A DNA stretch of 64,000 nt. It comes from Atrina japonica (lineage: Eukaryota > Mollusca > Bivalvia > Pterioida > Pinnidae). The stretch spans positions 2,102,501-2,166,500 of the forward strand of contig BROG01000042.1 in the NCBI GenBank assembly GCA_030159075.1. Direction: 5' to 3'. Below are positions 1 through 11,995 of the stretch, in pieces (position 1 is the first letter of the stretch; the number at the start of each line of letters is the position of its first letter). Below the pieces are notes generated by a model, which worked only from the letters and a program-made list of their open reading frames with translations, made no database searches and had not been told where the DNA came from. Made by a program: the position numbers and the translations under genes.

Positions 1-1315
1 AAATACCAGTAGACCTAAGATGTGGGAGTCTAGCCACATATTGTGTTCTTATTCGCAAATATCAGTAGACCTAAGATGTGGGAGTCTAGCCACGTATTGT
101 GTTCTTATTCACAAAATACCAGTAGACCTAAGATGTGGGAGTCTAGCCACATATTGTGTTCTTATTCGCAAATATCAGTAGACCTAAGATGTGGGAGTCT
201 AGCCACGTATTGTGGTCTTATTCACAAATATCAGTGGGTCTAAGATGTGGGAGTCTAGTCACGTATTGTGGTCTTATACACAAATATCATTAGACCTATG
301 ATGTGGGAGTCTAGCCACGTATTGTGGTCTTATACACAAATATCAGTAGACCTAAGATGTGGGAGTCTAGCCACATACTGTGATCTTATTCACAAAATAT
401 CAGTAGACCTAAGATGTGGGAGTCTAGCCACGTATTGTGCTCTTATTCACATATATCAGTAGACTTAAGATGTGGGAGTCTAGCCAGGTAATTTGTTCTT
501 ATTCACAAATATCAGTAGACCTAAGATGTGGGAGTCTAGCCACATACTGTGATCTTATTCACAAAATATCAGTAGACCAAAGATGTGGGAGTCTAGCCAC
601 ATACTGTGATCTTATTCACAAAATATCAGTAGACCTAAGATGTGGGAGTCTAGCCACGTATTGTGCTCTTATTCACATATATCAGTAGACTTAAGATGTG
701 GGAGTCTAGCCACGTAATTTGTTCTTATTCACAAATATCAGTAGACCTAAGATGTGGGAGTCTAGCCACATACTGTGATCTTATTCACAAAATATCAGTA
801 GACCAAAGATGTGGGAGTCTAGCCACATACTGTGATCTTATTCACAAAATATCAGTAGACCTAAGATGTGGGAGTCTAGCCACGTATTGTGTTCTTATTC
901 ACAAATATCAGTGGGTCTAAGATGTGGGAGTCTAGCCACGTATTGTGATCAGTAAGATGTGGGAGTCTAGCCACGTAATGTGGTCTTATTCACAAATATC
1001 AGTGGGTCTAAGATGTGGGAGTCTAGCCACGTATTGTGATCAGTAAGATGTGGGAGTCTAGCCACGTATTGTGGTCTTATTCACAAATATCAGTGGGTCT
1101 AAGATGTGGGAGTCTAGCCACTTATTGTGATCAGTAAGATGTGGGAGTCTAGCCATGTATTGTGGTCTTATTCACAAATATCAAAGGGTCTAAGATGTGG
1201 GAGTCTAGCCACGTATTGTGATCAGTAAGATGTGGGAGTCTAGCCACGTATTGTGGTCTTATTCACAAATATCAGTGGGTCTAAGATGTGAGAGTCTAGC
1301 CATGTATTGTGATCT
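1..1315. repeat. 57-bp satellite array, switching to a 34+57-bp compound unit
   Basis: About 23 copies of a unit with the core GATGTGGGAGTCTAGCCAC. Up to about position 920 the spacing is 56-57 bp. From about 925 to 1310 a full unit alternates with a shortened 34-bp unit (core followed by TATTGTGATCAGTAA), giving a compound period near 91 bp. The array runs off the left edge. Short open frames across it come from the period being near a multiple of three, and they are not genes. Confidence 0.95.
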
Positions 1316-2035
1316 TATTCAGAATGAACAACTAAAATACAACAGTTTTAAACAGATAAATGTTATGCACGTCTAGCATCCTTAGAATCCTTCTCTTCCA
1401 ATAATGTTTGGCCACCATTGTTGTTAACAGTGGCAAAGCAAGAACATTTGTTTACACTGTTGTCGTCTGTCCTTGATGCTAAATATAGCTAAACAGCATT
1501 GATGATTGGCTTTACAATGAACGCTGAGCGTGCCAAAGTTTGGGAATTCCCTTGTGCAAATTTTGGGTACAACCTTGATGTGTTGGATTGTTATATCAAC
1601 CTACGATGCAATTTATGGGTTATTATAATGATTTAGTGAGAACATAAAATATGAAACGAGTCAATCAAAAACTAGATGATAAGAGAGTCATGTTAAAAAA
1701 AGATTTGAACTCTACAAGAGGATGTCGTTCTCACTTGTTTGACTTTTAACTCCTACTTCACCATTCCTTCCTACAAAATAACAATGCATGACATTTTTAA
1801 AATACTTCTTAATAGTTAACCTCAAATACAAACCTTTGATTGATGTAACTTGGGAGATAATTCAAAATCTATGTCTGAGATTCCATTTTAAATGCTATAA
1901 AAACCATCTTTACTTATAACATTAACAGGTTTGGACAAGTACAAGTCCATGATATACTGAGTAAACAAAAAACTCATAAAATATGTCTTTCTTTCTGCTA
2001 TTATGAGATGCAAGAAATATGACTAAAAATGATTT
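1316..2035. other. Unannotated single-copy stretch
   Basis: I see no exon-like open frame with splice sites, no tandem repeat and no RNA gene here. It may be an upstream intron of the plus-strand gene whose last exons lie at 4275-7006. Confidence 0.4.
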
Positions 2036-2039
2036 CTAC

Positions 2040-2985
2040 AAATGGTGTATCCATAGACCATAATCCCAGGATTACCCATAGACCATAGTCACAGTATTAT
2101 CTATAGACCATAGTTCCCATATTGTCTGTAGACCATAGTCCCAGTATTTTCCATAGACCTTAGTCCTATTATTATACATAGACCATAGTCCCAGTATTAT
2201 CCACAGACCTTAGTCCTATTATTATACATAGACCATAGTCCCAGTATTATCCATAGACCTTAGTCCTATTATTATACATAGACCATAGTCCCAGTATTAT
2301 CCATAGACCATAGTCCCCATATTATCTGTAGACTATAGTCCAAGTTTTATCCATATACCATAGTCTCAGTATTATCTGTAGACAGTAATCCCAGTATTAT
2401 TATCCATAGTCCCAGTATTTTATGTAGACCATAGTCCATGTATTATCTGTAAACCATAGTCCTGGTGTTATCTGTAGACCATAGGTCTGGTATTATCTGT
2501 AGACCATAGTCCCAGTATTATCTGTAGACCATAGTCCCAGTATTATCTGTAGACCATAGTCCCCTGTATTATCCATAGTACCAATATTATCTATAGACCA
2601 TAGTCCAGGTATTATCTGTAGACCATAGTCTCAGTATTATCCATAGTACCAATATTGTCTATAGACCATAGTCCAGGTATTATCTGTAGACCATATTCCC
2701 AGTATTATACATACCATAATCTCAGTATTATCCATAGACTATAATCCCATTATTATCTGTAAACCATAGTCCCAGTATCATCTATAGACCATAGTCCTGG
2801 TATTATCTGTAGACCTTAGTCCTCATATTATCTGTAGACCATAATTCTAATATTATCTGTAGACCATAGTCCTGGTATTATCTTTAGACCATAGTCCTGG
2901 TATTATCTGTAGACCAAAGTCCAGTATTATCTAAAGACCGTGGTCCTGGTATTATCTATTGACCATATTTATAGACCCAGCATTA
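2040..2985. repeat. 25-bp minisatellite
   Basis: About 38 diverged copies of a unit built on TAGACCATAGTCCCAGTATT. The 25-bp spacing is regular, with variants (CCAG/CTGG/CCAT; TCTGTAG/TCCATAG). The high divergence between copies suggests an older array than the 69-bp and 80-bp arrays further right. Confidence 0.93.
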
Positions 2986-3209
2986 TATTTCTTTTTTATC
3001 ACAGACCTTTTTTCTGAAGTTTCTATTTTATGTTCCAAACTTTGTATTCAGTGATCAGTATATAATAGTCGATGTTTGTTTGTTTTTTAAATGGTGTAAA
3101 GGCAACTAGTGATGTTTGTTTTTATACAGAGGTTTTGCACTAATGGACTAGATATTTATGTTATTTGAGTGTGCTGCTTGTTTTCAGAGTTTTATTTTTT
3201 AAAATGGCA

Positions 3210-3211
3210 TA

Positions 3212-3269
<58 letters not shown>

Positions 3270-3283
3270 TTCTCTCTCTCTAT
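3210..3283. repeat. (CT)n microsatellite
   Basis: Almost pure CT dinucleotide run of about 74 bp with a few TTT interruptions near its 3' end. The open frame through it reads only Ser-Leu and is not a gene. The rest of 2986-4274 shows no supported feature. Confidence 0.95.
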
Positions 3284-4274
3284 CTCATAGATATATTCTA
3301 CATGTTTGTGCTATTAAAATATTCCTTCATCATGAATATAATTCAGAAGTATGACCAGCATTTCTTCCCTAAAGTTTTGTAATAGACCACTTTTGAGTTG
3401 TCTCATTCTGTTCAGTTCATCACAATAGTTTTTACTCAGATTACATAACGTCATCTGAAAGTTGGGCAAGGTCGATTACGGTTATGTAATATTAAGAAAT
3501 TAATTTTAGTTAATGTACAATGTTTTGTTATAGAAATAATGAGTATTTTCAAGAGATTGCAGTCACCAGTAGGTTTTCTTTAGAAATTATAGGATACATT
3601 GTACAATCCCAGTAATGACATAAGGAAGACAACAGAGTTTATACTCTCTGATTCAGCATTGTCAACTAGAGTTATTTGATACATACGTCAGAAATGTTTA
3701 CATTCAGGTATCTAGTCGACAATTTATGTTTACAATTTTACCTTTGTAAACCGATCCCTTCAATTTATCATAAGTGCATATCTCAAATAAGGCTCTTGTC
3801 ACACACTCTTTCAATTGAGACTGGGTGATACCATAATGTAGAGGGCTCAGATAGAGTCTGCCCATTTTGTCTGTACAAAGTAAAGGGCGAATATCCCTTT
3901 ATTCTAGAGTGTGCGACCTATCTAATTAAAAGCATACTACTGGAAAAAAAAACATCTGCTTGTAAGCTTGTTAACCTGCTTAGTACAAATATGTTAAAGA
4001 ATTGAACAATTTGGGTAAAAACATTTACAGAGTGATGAAACTCAGATCTGAACTATCTGTCATGTAATGAAAACAAATCATTCTCCTGCAATAGCACCTA
4101 CTCTCTACTTATACCTAAAATATTCTTGTATGATTATTAATTTTACAGTATATATGTAGTGAATTGTATTACCTATAATCTGTAAATTTTTAGTGAATAA
4201 AAAAAAAGAAAAACTTAAACAAGCAAATTAGTTAATCACTTTATTTATGCTGATTTCTTTTGTCAATATTACAG

Positions 4275-7006
4275 AGAGACCAGGAATTTATGAAAACTCT
4301 TTTCAATGATGTTGTCAAGGAAACAATATATCCAATAATGCACTCTGCAGAGCTTCCACCATACAAAGCTGGAGACATGAAAATGGAAAATGTTTGTATT
4401 AACAGTATTCTGTTTTTCTTTTGTGTGACATTGAGGAGATAAATAAGTTTGACAATGATTGTGTTAATACAGGTGGCTCAGATGTTGAAGCCTTGAAGTG
4501 AAGTAATTCTCAGAAAAATAGATAAGAGGACAGTGCATAAACAATGTATATACATAATAACATCTCTGAGATCCTTACTTGGGGATTAAACAAAAGACAT
4601 AGCCTGTAGATGATAATTGAAGGCTCAGAACTGTAGTTTATATTTGTTTGTAAGTGTTGTTGCTGACCACTGGCCAGTAGATGATAATTGAGGCCTTAAA
4701 CTGTAATTTGTATTTGTTTGTAAGTTTTGTTGCTGACCAATGGCCAGTAGATGATAATTGAAGCCTCAAACTGTAATTTGTATTTGTTTGTAAGTGTTGT
4801 TGCTGACCACTGGCCAGTAGATGATAATTGAGGCCTTAAACTGTAATTTGTATTTGCTTGTAAGTGTTGTTGTTGACCAATGGCCAGTAGATGATAACTG
4901 AGTCCTTAAACTGTAATTTGTATTTGTTTGTAAGTGTGATAACACCCAAAGTCTTAACCTTGTTTATATTTGAAATGCTTTTGCTGACCACGGGCACTGG
5001 TTTGTTGATGGTAAACTGTGTGCCTCCATCATATCATTTATATATGAAATTGATGTTACTCACCAGTGGTCAGTGGATGACAATCTTAGCTTTAACCGAA
5101 TCAATGATATTTTAAAAGTGTTGTTGTTACTGACCAATAAATTTGGATCAAGTTTCAATTTGACAACTTTTATGTGTGCTAATCCAGAGTTATTCCCCTT
5201 GACATATAGCCATTATGGCCTCTTTGATAATTGATTTTATCATTGTTTAACCTGGGAATTTTCTATACTGATTTTTTTTACAATTCATTATTATAAAATA
5301 CCATCAAATTTGCATTTATTGAAAGTAAACACTATTTTAGAAATTTTTTCAGTCATTTATAATCAAAACAGCATTGATGTAGTCTTGAAATTTATCATTC
5401 ACTTTTCTTACCTCACAGGAGAGACAGGAGGCATTTGAAAAGTTCAAGAAAGCAAAGATAGACAGAAAAGGAATTCTTGGCCTACTTTTATCAGCAGAAA
5501 TAGAATTCACTCCCTTCAATATCCAAGAGGTTTCTTTTGATGTGATTGGATCTCACTGTTTAGATAGCCCTTCACAGGTATATGTTATACAATAATTATG
5601 CCTTCAGTTTGGAAGTTTAACAGTTCAAGCCACAGTTTTATTAATAGATTTCTGAAATGTAGGTCTACGAAATATTTTCCCATATACATTACCGACACAT
5701 TTTTAACATGAATATCTACCAGAAAAAGTTTGAGATCATCATGTTGTTACAGGCATATCGTCGCTCAAAATTCTGTTGTTTCACCATTGGAAACTGATGG
5801 ATATTGATATAAAAAAAGAATGAAATAATGTTTCCATATTGAAAAAAATATCAATATCGTGTAAAAAAAAATGTCATTTATAAGTGTATACTGTCTGACA
5901 GTAATAGCTAATTTATTATGCACTGAACCAGAATCCAAGATGCATATGATAGCCTAACAGACAAAAGTAATTTTAGACAATGACCTTGACTTTCATCATC
6001 AATGCTGAGGTACAGAAGTACTGTAATAATATCGATAAAAATACAATTCTAGCATGCAAACTAATCACCCATATATATCCTACTTTTGTTCCAGTTAGAT
6101 ATTACACCAGATCTGTTCCTAGTTCTTGAAGAATCTGTTAGCAATCGCTTTCTTCTACTATTGAATTTGTTACTCTGTGACATTTGTTTTTGTTTAGTTG
6201 GTTCAGCATGAATGAAAAGCTTTTTGATTGGCTTCAAACTGGAGGTGGCCTCAGATCAAATTTAAACCAATCTAAATTAAATTATTTTTTATGTCCTGGA
6301 AAAAAATTAAAAGAAGCCTGATTTCTCATGTTTAGACCTCAAAACAGTGAAATTTCAATATCTATGACAAAATACTTATAAATATTTTTACAAATTTCTG
6401 CTTCTACAGTATTTAAACCAAATCAAAATTTTGATACACTGAGGGACAATATGAGTTTTATTTGTAAATCTTGAGTGCACTTTATGTATGGTGATAGACT
6501 TTGAACTTTGTAAAGCTTTTAGTCAGTTTAGGTGTAGAAGATTATGTACATAATACTACAGTGGTGATAAAACTGATATAATCCTTGTCCCTTATCATAT
6601 TACGCCATGTTTATATTATGGTGATAAAACTGATGTTAGCCTTGTCCCTTATCATATTACGCCATGTTAATATTATGGTGATAAAACTGATGTAATCCTA
6701 GTCCCTTGTCATATTACGCCATGTTAATATTATGGTGATAAAACTGACGTTAGCCTTGTCCCTTATCATATTACGCCATGTTAATATTATGGTGATAAAA
6801 CTGACGTTATCCTTATCCCTTATCATATTACGCCATGTTTATATTATGGTGATAAAACGGATGTAATCCTTGTCCCTTGTCATATTACACCATGTTTATA
6901 TTATGGGGATTAAAGTGATGTAATCCTTGTCCCTTGTCATATTACACCATATTTATTTTATACCATAATATTGTTTGCTGTTTTACAGGTGTCAGTAAAA
7001 GGTTAA
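4275..7006 (+). CDS. C-terminal exons of an unidentified protein-coding gene
   Basis: Three exons join in phase 0: 4275-4391 (after TTACAG, ending GAAAAT|GTTTGT), 5419-5577 (after CTCACAG, ending TCACAG|GTATAT) and 6989-7006 (after TTTTACAG, reading VSVKG then TAA). Exon one gives 39 residues starting RDQEFMKTLFNDVV. Exon two gives 53 residues: a charged helix (ERQEAFEKFKKAKIDRKG) followed by ILGLLLSAEIEFTPFNIQEV and FDVIGSHC. The start of the gene lies left of the first exon, probably outside the window. An alternative last exon is possible at 6095-6211. Likely poly(A) signals AATAAA lie at 7744-7749 and 7778-7783. I do not recognise the family; the helical segment followed by a beta-rich segment is only a description. 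The gene is convergent with SEL1L. Confidence 0.6.
4600..4940. repeat. 70-bp tandem repeat, about 5 copies
   Basis: The marker GGCCAGTAGATGATAA starts at 4672, 4742, 4812 and 4882, exactly 70 bp apart, with a diverged first copy before 4672. It lies in the intron between the first two exons of the plus-strand gene. Confidence 0.95.
6095..6211 (+). CDS. Possible alternative terminal exon of the 4275-7006 gene
   Basis: After the acceptor TTTTGTTCCAG a phase-0 open frame runs 38 codons to TGA. It begins LDITPDLFLVLEESVSNRF and continues into a leucine- and cysteine-rich hydrophobic stretch. It could follow exon 5419-5577 directly and replace the VSVKG ending with a hydrophobic tail. Evidence is limited to the acceptor, the phase match and the open frame. 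It may equally be chance. Confidence 0.25.
   Translation, partial: LDITPDLFLVLEESVSNRFLLLLNLLLCDICFCLVGSA
6555..6965. repeat. 57-bp tandem repeat, about 7 copies
   Basis: Copies of a unit containing GGTGATAAAACTGATG and TCATATTACGCCATGT, at 57-58 bp spacing. The array ends about 20 bp before the acceptor of the last exon at 6989, so its length directly sets the distance from branch point region to upstream intron sequence. Confidence 0.95.
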
Positions 7007-7799
7007 TATCAACTTGTATCAAGACATATCACTCATCAACAATGGCAGCATATTTCTACTACAGATCTTGAGATAGTGTCCTGTTTTGCTAAAGCATCAT
7101 GCCTCCTCCTCAAGCCACCATGTTCCCTGAAAACTCTGTCATTAGGCCATTTTTATTACTGACAGAAGAATCATCATGCCACCATTTGAAACAGTGCCAC
7201 CAAGCAACCTTATTCACTGAAACAAAGTTTGTAACTGCAAGAAAATGAGAACTTTTAAAAATGACCTGCAAATAAACATTTTGTTTTCTTGCGAGTTGTT
7301 ATAGTAATTAAACTGAAAAGTAATCCAAATTTATAATAAGAAATTACTGATGTTGTACCAGTATTTTTAGTCTACAACAAAAACATACAATCTTAAAGGC
7401 TCGTCTGCCTTAGTTATGGATATACATGTATTACGCAGAACAGGCATAATTACTTATGTTTGTATAAAATATGTGAATGTGTAACACAGAAAAGATATAC
7501 TTACAAAGCCAAATACAAGAGACTGTAAAGGACAAAGGCTTGATGTTCATTTTGGACATTAGAGAGGATGTAAACAAGATACTGAACTAAGGAGAATAAG
7601 GACCTACTGAACTGAGGAGTATAAGAACTAGGTTGTACGCATTTACCATATAATTCATCATTCATGTAGATATCAACTCATTATAAGCATTGTAATTTTT
7701 ACATAGGTCAGACTGTGATATATATATTTCTTATTCATTTGTAAATAAATAGGTCATATTTATAAAATTTGTGTAGTAATAAAATTGATGATTGATTTA

Positions 7800-8950
7800 C
7801 TGTTGTTTTATTAATGAAGGTCTTAATCAGTAATTGTTGGATTTACTTCTGACAAGGTTTAATCAATTCAGACAGATAGTTATACTTGTATCTATAGGCT
7901 CAACATGCCACATCCTGAGTGAAGGCACACCTAGTTTTTGGCCCCTTCCAGATACTGGATCCCCTGTGAGCACTAGCCTACAAACATGCATTGCAGATAT
8001 GAATGAAATGTGATCATTGGTTCATATAAAAAAAATTAAACATGTAGCAATTTTAGGCCACTTTTGGAGCCCCTATGGATCTTGGCTTTTTTATGTTTGC
8101 AAACCCGTTTTACACTGGGGTACTACTACTTCCTACAAACTTTAGTTAAAACTGAACCATTGGTTCTGCAGAAGTAAAAATGTATAAAACTTAATGAAAT
8201 CTTATATTTCTGTTTACTTTAGTCTGTCGCCTTGACCTTTGACCCTATATCTTTGATTTTTTGTCAACATTGTCCTTGCATAACTCTTAACAACTTTCTC
8301 ATATATCTTTGTTCACAAAATGTCATTTAGTTTTGAATTAAAAAGTAATTTATATAAAACTGCCCTATGTTATTCGAAGCATGCACTAAAGGCTCACTTA
8401 ATTTATCAACAGATTTTGTTTCTATTCACAGAATTAGTAGATGTTGATGAAAGGAGAATACGTACCAAATTTGAAAGAAATTCGATTATTAGCTCATGAG
8501 AAAAAGATTTTAAAGATATACCAAGTTTTATATCTTTTTGGACCCCCTATGGGACCTAGCCCCTTTTCATTTCCAGTTTTATGGGGATAGCTCCTACCAA
8601 GCTTGGTTAAAATTGGCCCTTTGGTTCTAAAAGGCTTGATGGAAAACTAATATTTTCCATTTACTTAGGTGTCTATGACCTTGACCTTAAACTTTGTCAC
8701 AATAATCCTTTTTGTGCAAACAGACTTCTGTTACTTTTTGCCCAAAACGTTGGATCGACTTCAAATTCGACAAATTCATTTTTGTATCAAACTCCAACAT
8801 TTTATGCAAAGTTGTATATAGCGTTTGGGGTGCATACAAAAGTTAAATGAAATCTGATCACTGAATCATGAGAAGAATTTTAAAAAATGTTAAACGATGT
8901 ACCAAATGTTTGACCTAGCCCCTTTTCATCCAGAATTAATCAGAACTTGG
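7800..8950. repeat. Degenerate interspersed repeat region
   Basis: Two diverged stretches (about 7930-8260 and 8440-8720) share phrases such as CCCCTATGG, AGCTTGGTTAAAATTG or similar, TTGGTTCT and a following TGACCTTGACC. This looks like two old copies of one dispersed family. No open frame of note. I see no gene between the poly(A) region near 7790 and 10529. Confidence 0.45.
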
Positions 8951-10529
8951 TGTAATCATTGGTCGTATGAAATTATATCAAATAAGGTTTAATCACTTTA
9001 AAGCAGAACTGAACTTAATCATTGGAATAGTCCAATAGAGTAAAACCTTGTTTTACTGCCACCATTTGTTTAGCCAAAATTTGGCATTATAAATTTGGTG
9101 ACATGTTGAGGGAAACCGTAAATGAAATTAAAAGGAAAAGTGGACATTCAAAAATGGTGGCGTTAAGCGAGGTGGCATATGGTCATATGAAGTTATATTA
9201 ACAACATGAATAAGGTTAAATCAGTACTGGATGTAACCATAGGTCATATAGTTATATCAATATTCAATATTGGACATCACCACTACATCAAAAGTTAAAA
9301 CTTTACCTTGACTGATCTTAAATCATGGAATGTTCATCTCTGTGATGTATACTATAAATGTACTATATGAAACATTTATTTTTCAAAGTCAAAGTAATTA
9401 CTTTTATACATAAATTGTTCAATTCAGTCCAGTACTTTATCGAGTTTTTTGATAGTTTAAATTTTGTTGCATTCCACAAACTAGTAATCTTTTAATGATA
9501 AGTAACAAATAAAATATATGAGGATTTCTTTATTTGTTTACCACATAACAATTAAAATTTTTACACAACAAATGGGAAATATATTATTGATCTGGTCTTT
9601 CTTTTATTGTACACACATCTTGTACTACATTTTACATCGACCATCATCTTTGTTATACCAACTCTTACTCTAATCTCTTAAAACACCACTCATAACACAT
9701 CCACAGAAACTCGGACAAAACAATTTATAATGAAGTCTTTTTTGCAAAAATCATGAATAAGAACCCACCTTTCTCCAATAAAAACAAAAAAGGTAGAGAA
9801 ATGATTTGTAATAAAATGTGTCACTGTTACTGAAATAATTAATATATTGCATTACCATTGAAAAATTTTGTAACCATGGTAACCTAAGAAACACGAGTGT
9901 TATGTGCGAGAGTATGGTTGCCCACATTTAAATCATTGATCTTGATGTGGATAATTGTTGATTCCATTTTTAGGATATTTCAGTTTTGGTTTGTTGTTAC
10001 TTTTGTTGCATATAAACAACATTTCAATTTTTTTAAGATACAGTTTATTGATACAAATATTACCTGAAAACTTAGAGGCTTATAGGTTTATACAAGTATT
10101 GGTATTTTTTTTTAGATTACTGGAATATTAATAAAACAAAATGAAAAGTGGTAATTAGAACAGCAACATAAGCATAGCCTCTAATTATAAGAACTCTGTT
10201 AGACAGCAGATCATATGAATGACAAAATCCAGTGTCATTGGTAATTAAGGTCACAAGGGCAAATAATGTTTTCTTTGAACATTAGCAGAATTTAAAATGA
10301 CTGCATAGAAACGTGCATAATCATAAACATGACAACATGTTAAAATAACAAACCATTAATATCCATTAGCCTAAGACCTTTATAATTAAGGAACAGCAAT
10401 CTTATGAAAACAACAAACATAGAAACATCAATAGTAGAAAAATTCACAAATAATAAAACACTCAAAAAATTAATGGGGAAAAAAATCATCTGTACATATT
10501 AACCTAATCTCTGCGTAATTGTGCAGTGT

Positions 10530-11995
10530 TTAAAAGGGCAGTAGTTGTGTTTTGTTTCAAAAAAAAAATTTTCCTTTTTACTAATTAAGATTGATATACA
10601 ATAACAAAAAAGATATATATACAGTCATAAAAATTCTTAAATTCCTATATATATTGTAAAAATTGCTTCAGAAACCCAGGTTTGGCACTTTTTCAATTGC
10701 AATTGATTACCTCAAGCTTACTATTTGTATATGAAAACCACACTGGACCCGATCTTATTTTCACAAAAAATCTAGGAATATAAGATTTGTTTATGCCTGT
10801 GTACATCACAAGTACAAGTACCGTAAAAACTCATGTAATATCTGCACCCCACACCCATGTAATCTGCACACCCCACACCCATGTAATCTGCACACCCATG
10901 TAATCTGCACACGCTGTTTTTGAGGCTGAAAATCTTCAAAAAACGATTATCCCTATGTAATATGCGCACTAAAAAAAATGATGATATCGGTAATCAAGGC
11001 TTCATAATTACATAAAAGTGAAAGATTTCTGTAAATAAATATCTTTTGTATTGTTCATTGTCCACATGATAAATACTCATAGATGTCACTTCGCTTGTTT
11101 AATTACAACCAACATATACTCTGTTCTTAATAAGTACCTGTCCATTATCAATCACGTTTTCATATTAATTATGCGTCTTTATCACCATGCTGACAAAATG
11201 TATGTAGTTAGGCTTTAAAGTTATAAAGTAAACATAATATCAAGTGTAAAAATATATTTTCAAATTGAAAATTAATACCAGTAATGCACGTTTGTCCGAT
11301 ATTCAAGGAATAGACTTTAATCTTTTGCCTACTGCCATCTCCCATCAATGGCTTACCTACTGTTCACCTGGTATCAGTCAATAATCAGATGTTAATCAGG
11401 CATGCCCTAAATAAACAATCCATAATGACTACTGGTATCAAATATGCAACTATATAATCCAAATTCAAAATGCTGAAACGGAAATGTCAAAAATGTGGTT
11501 TTTGAAAATCTCGATCGAAGTGCCGACTAATGTGTATTGCTTTCAATCATTAAAAGAAGTAGGCCGAAATGAAGTTGATAGAATCTACCAGATAGATAAG
11601 GCGAATAAATAAACAAGTAGAATGTCAAGAAAGTATTACCACACAATTGTAATGGACGCTTTGACACCACAATTCGGATTAAACTTAGTAACTGGACTCC
11701 ACAATCATGTATCGACCCGAGGCAAAATGAGTTCTGCTTTCAAGCTGCAGATGATGCGAGTCATTGTTATCAGTCTTTAATCAAATCTAAAATCTAGTCA
11801 GTAATGATTTAATCGGCCACCATCGGGACATTGACTGAAAAAAAAATTGATATTTTGCTATACCTATGTAATGTCTGCACCCCCAGTTATGGATATCATT
11901 TTAAAGTGAAAAAGTGTGCACATTATGTGTTTTTACGGTAGTAAATGTTGAAAAAATCTAAATAATCTTGGTAAACACAGCTAATACCCCTTTAA
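10530..11995. mobile_element. TTAA-flanked TIR element, split by a nested insertion
   Basis: Outer element: left end TTAAAAGGGCAGTAGTTGTG at 10530, right end complementary (reverse complement TTAAAGGGGTATTAGCTGTG) ending at 11995. Its body (10590-10790) matches a second copy at 18777-19154. The internal stretch 10821-11938 is a separate TA-flanked element inserted into it. No transposase is readable, so it is a non-autonomous (MITE-type) element. Confidence 0.75.
10821..11938. mobile_element. 1118-bp TA-flanked TIR element (CCGTAAAAAC ends)
   Basis: Inverted ends CCGTAAAAACTCATGTAAT and, from the other side, CCGTAAAAACACATAATGTG, each bordered by TA. Just inside the left end is a short array of CCCATGTAATCTGCACAC units. 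Removing the element and one TA restores continuity with the uninterrupted copy at 18777-19154. No coding capacity. Confidence 0.8.
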
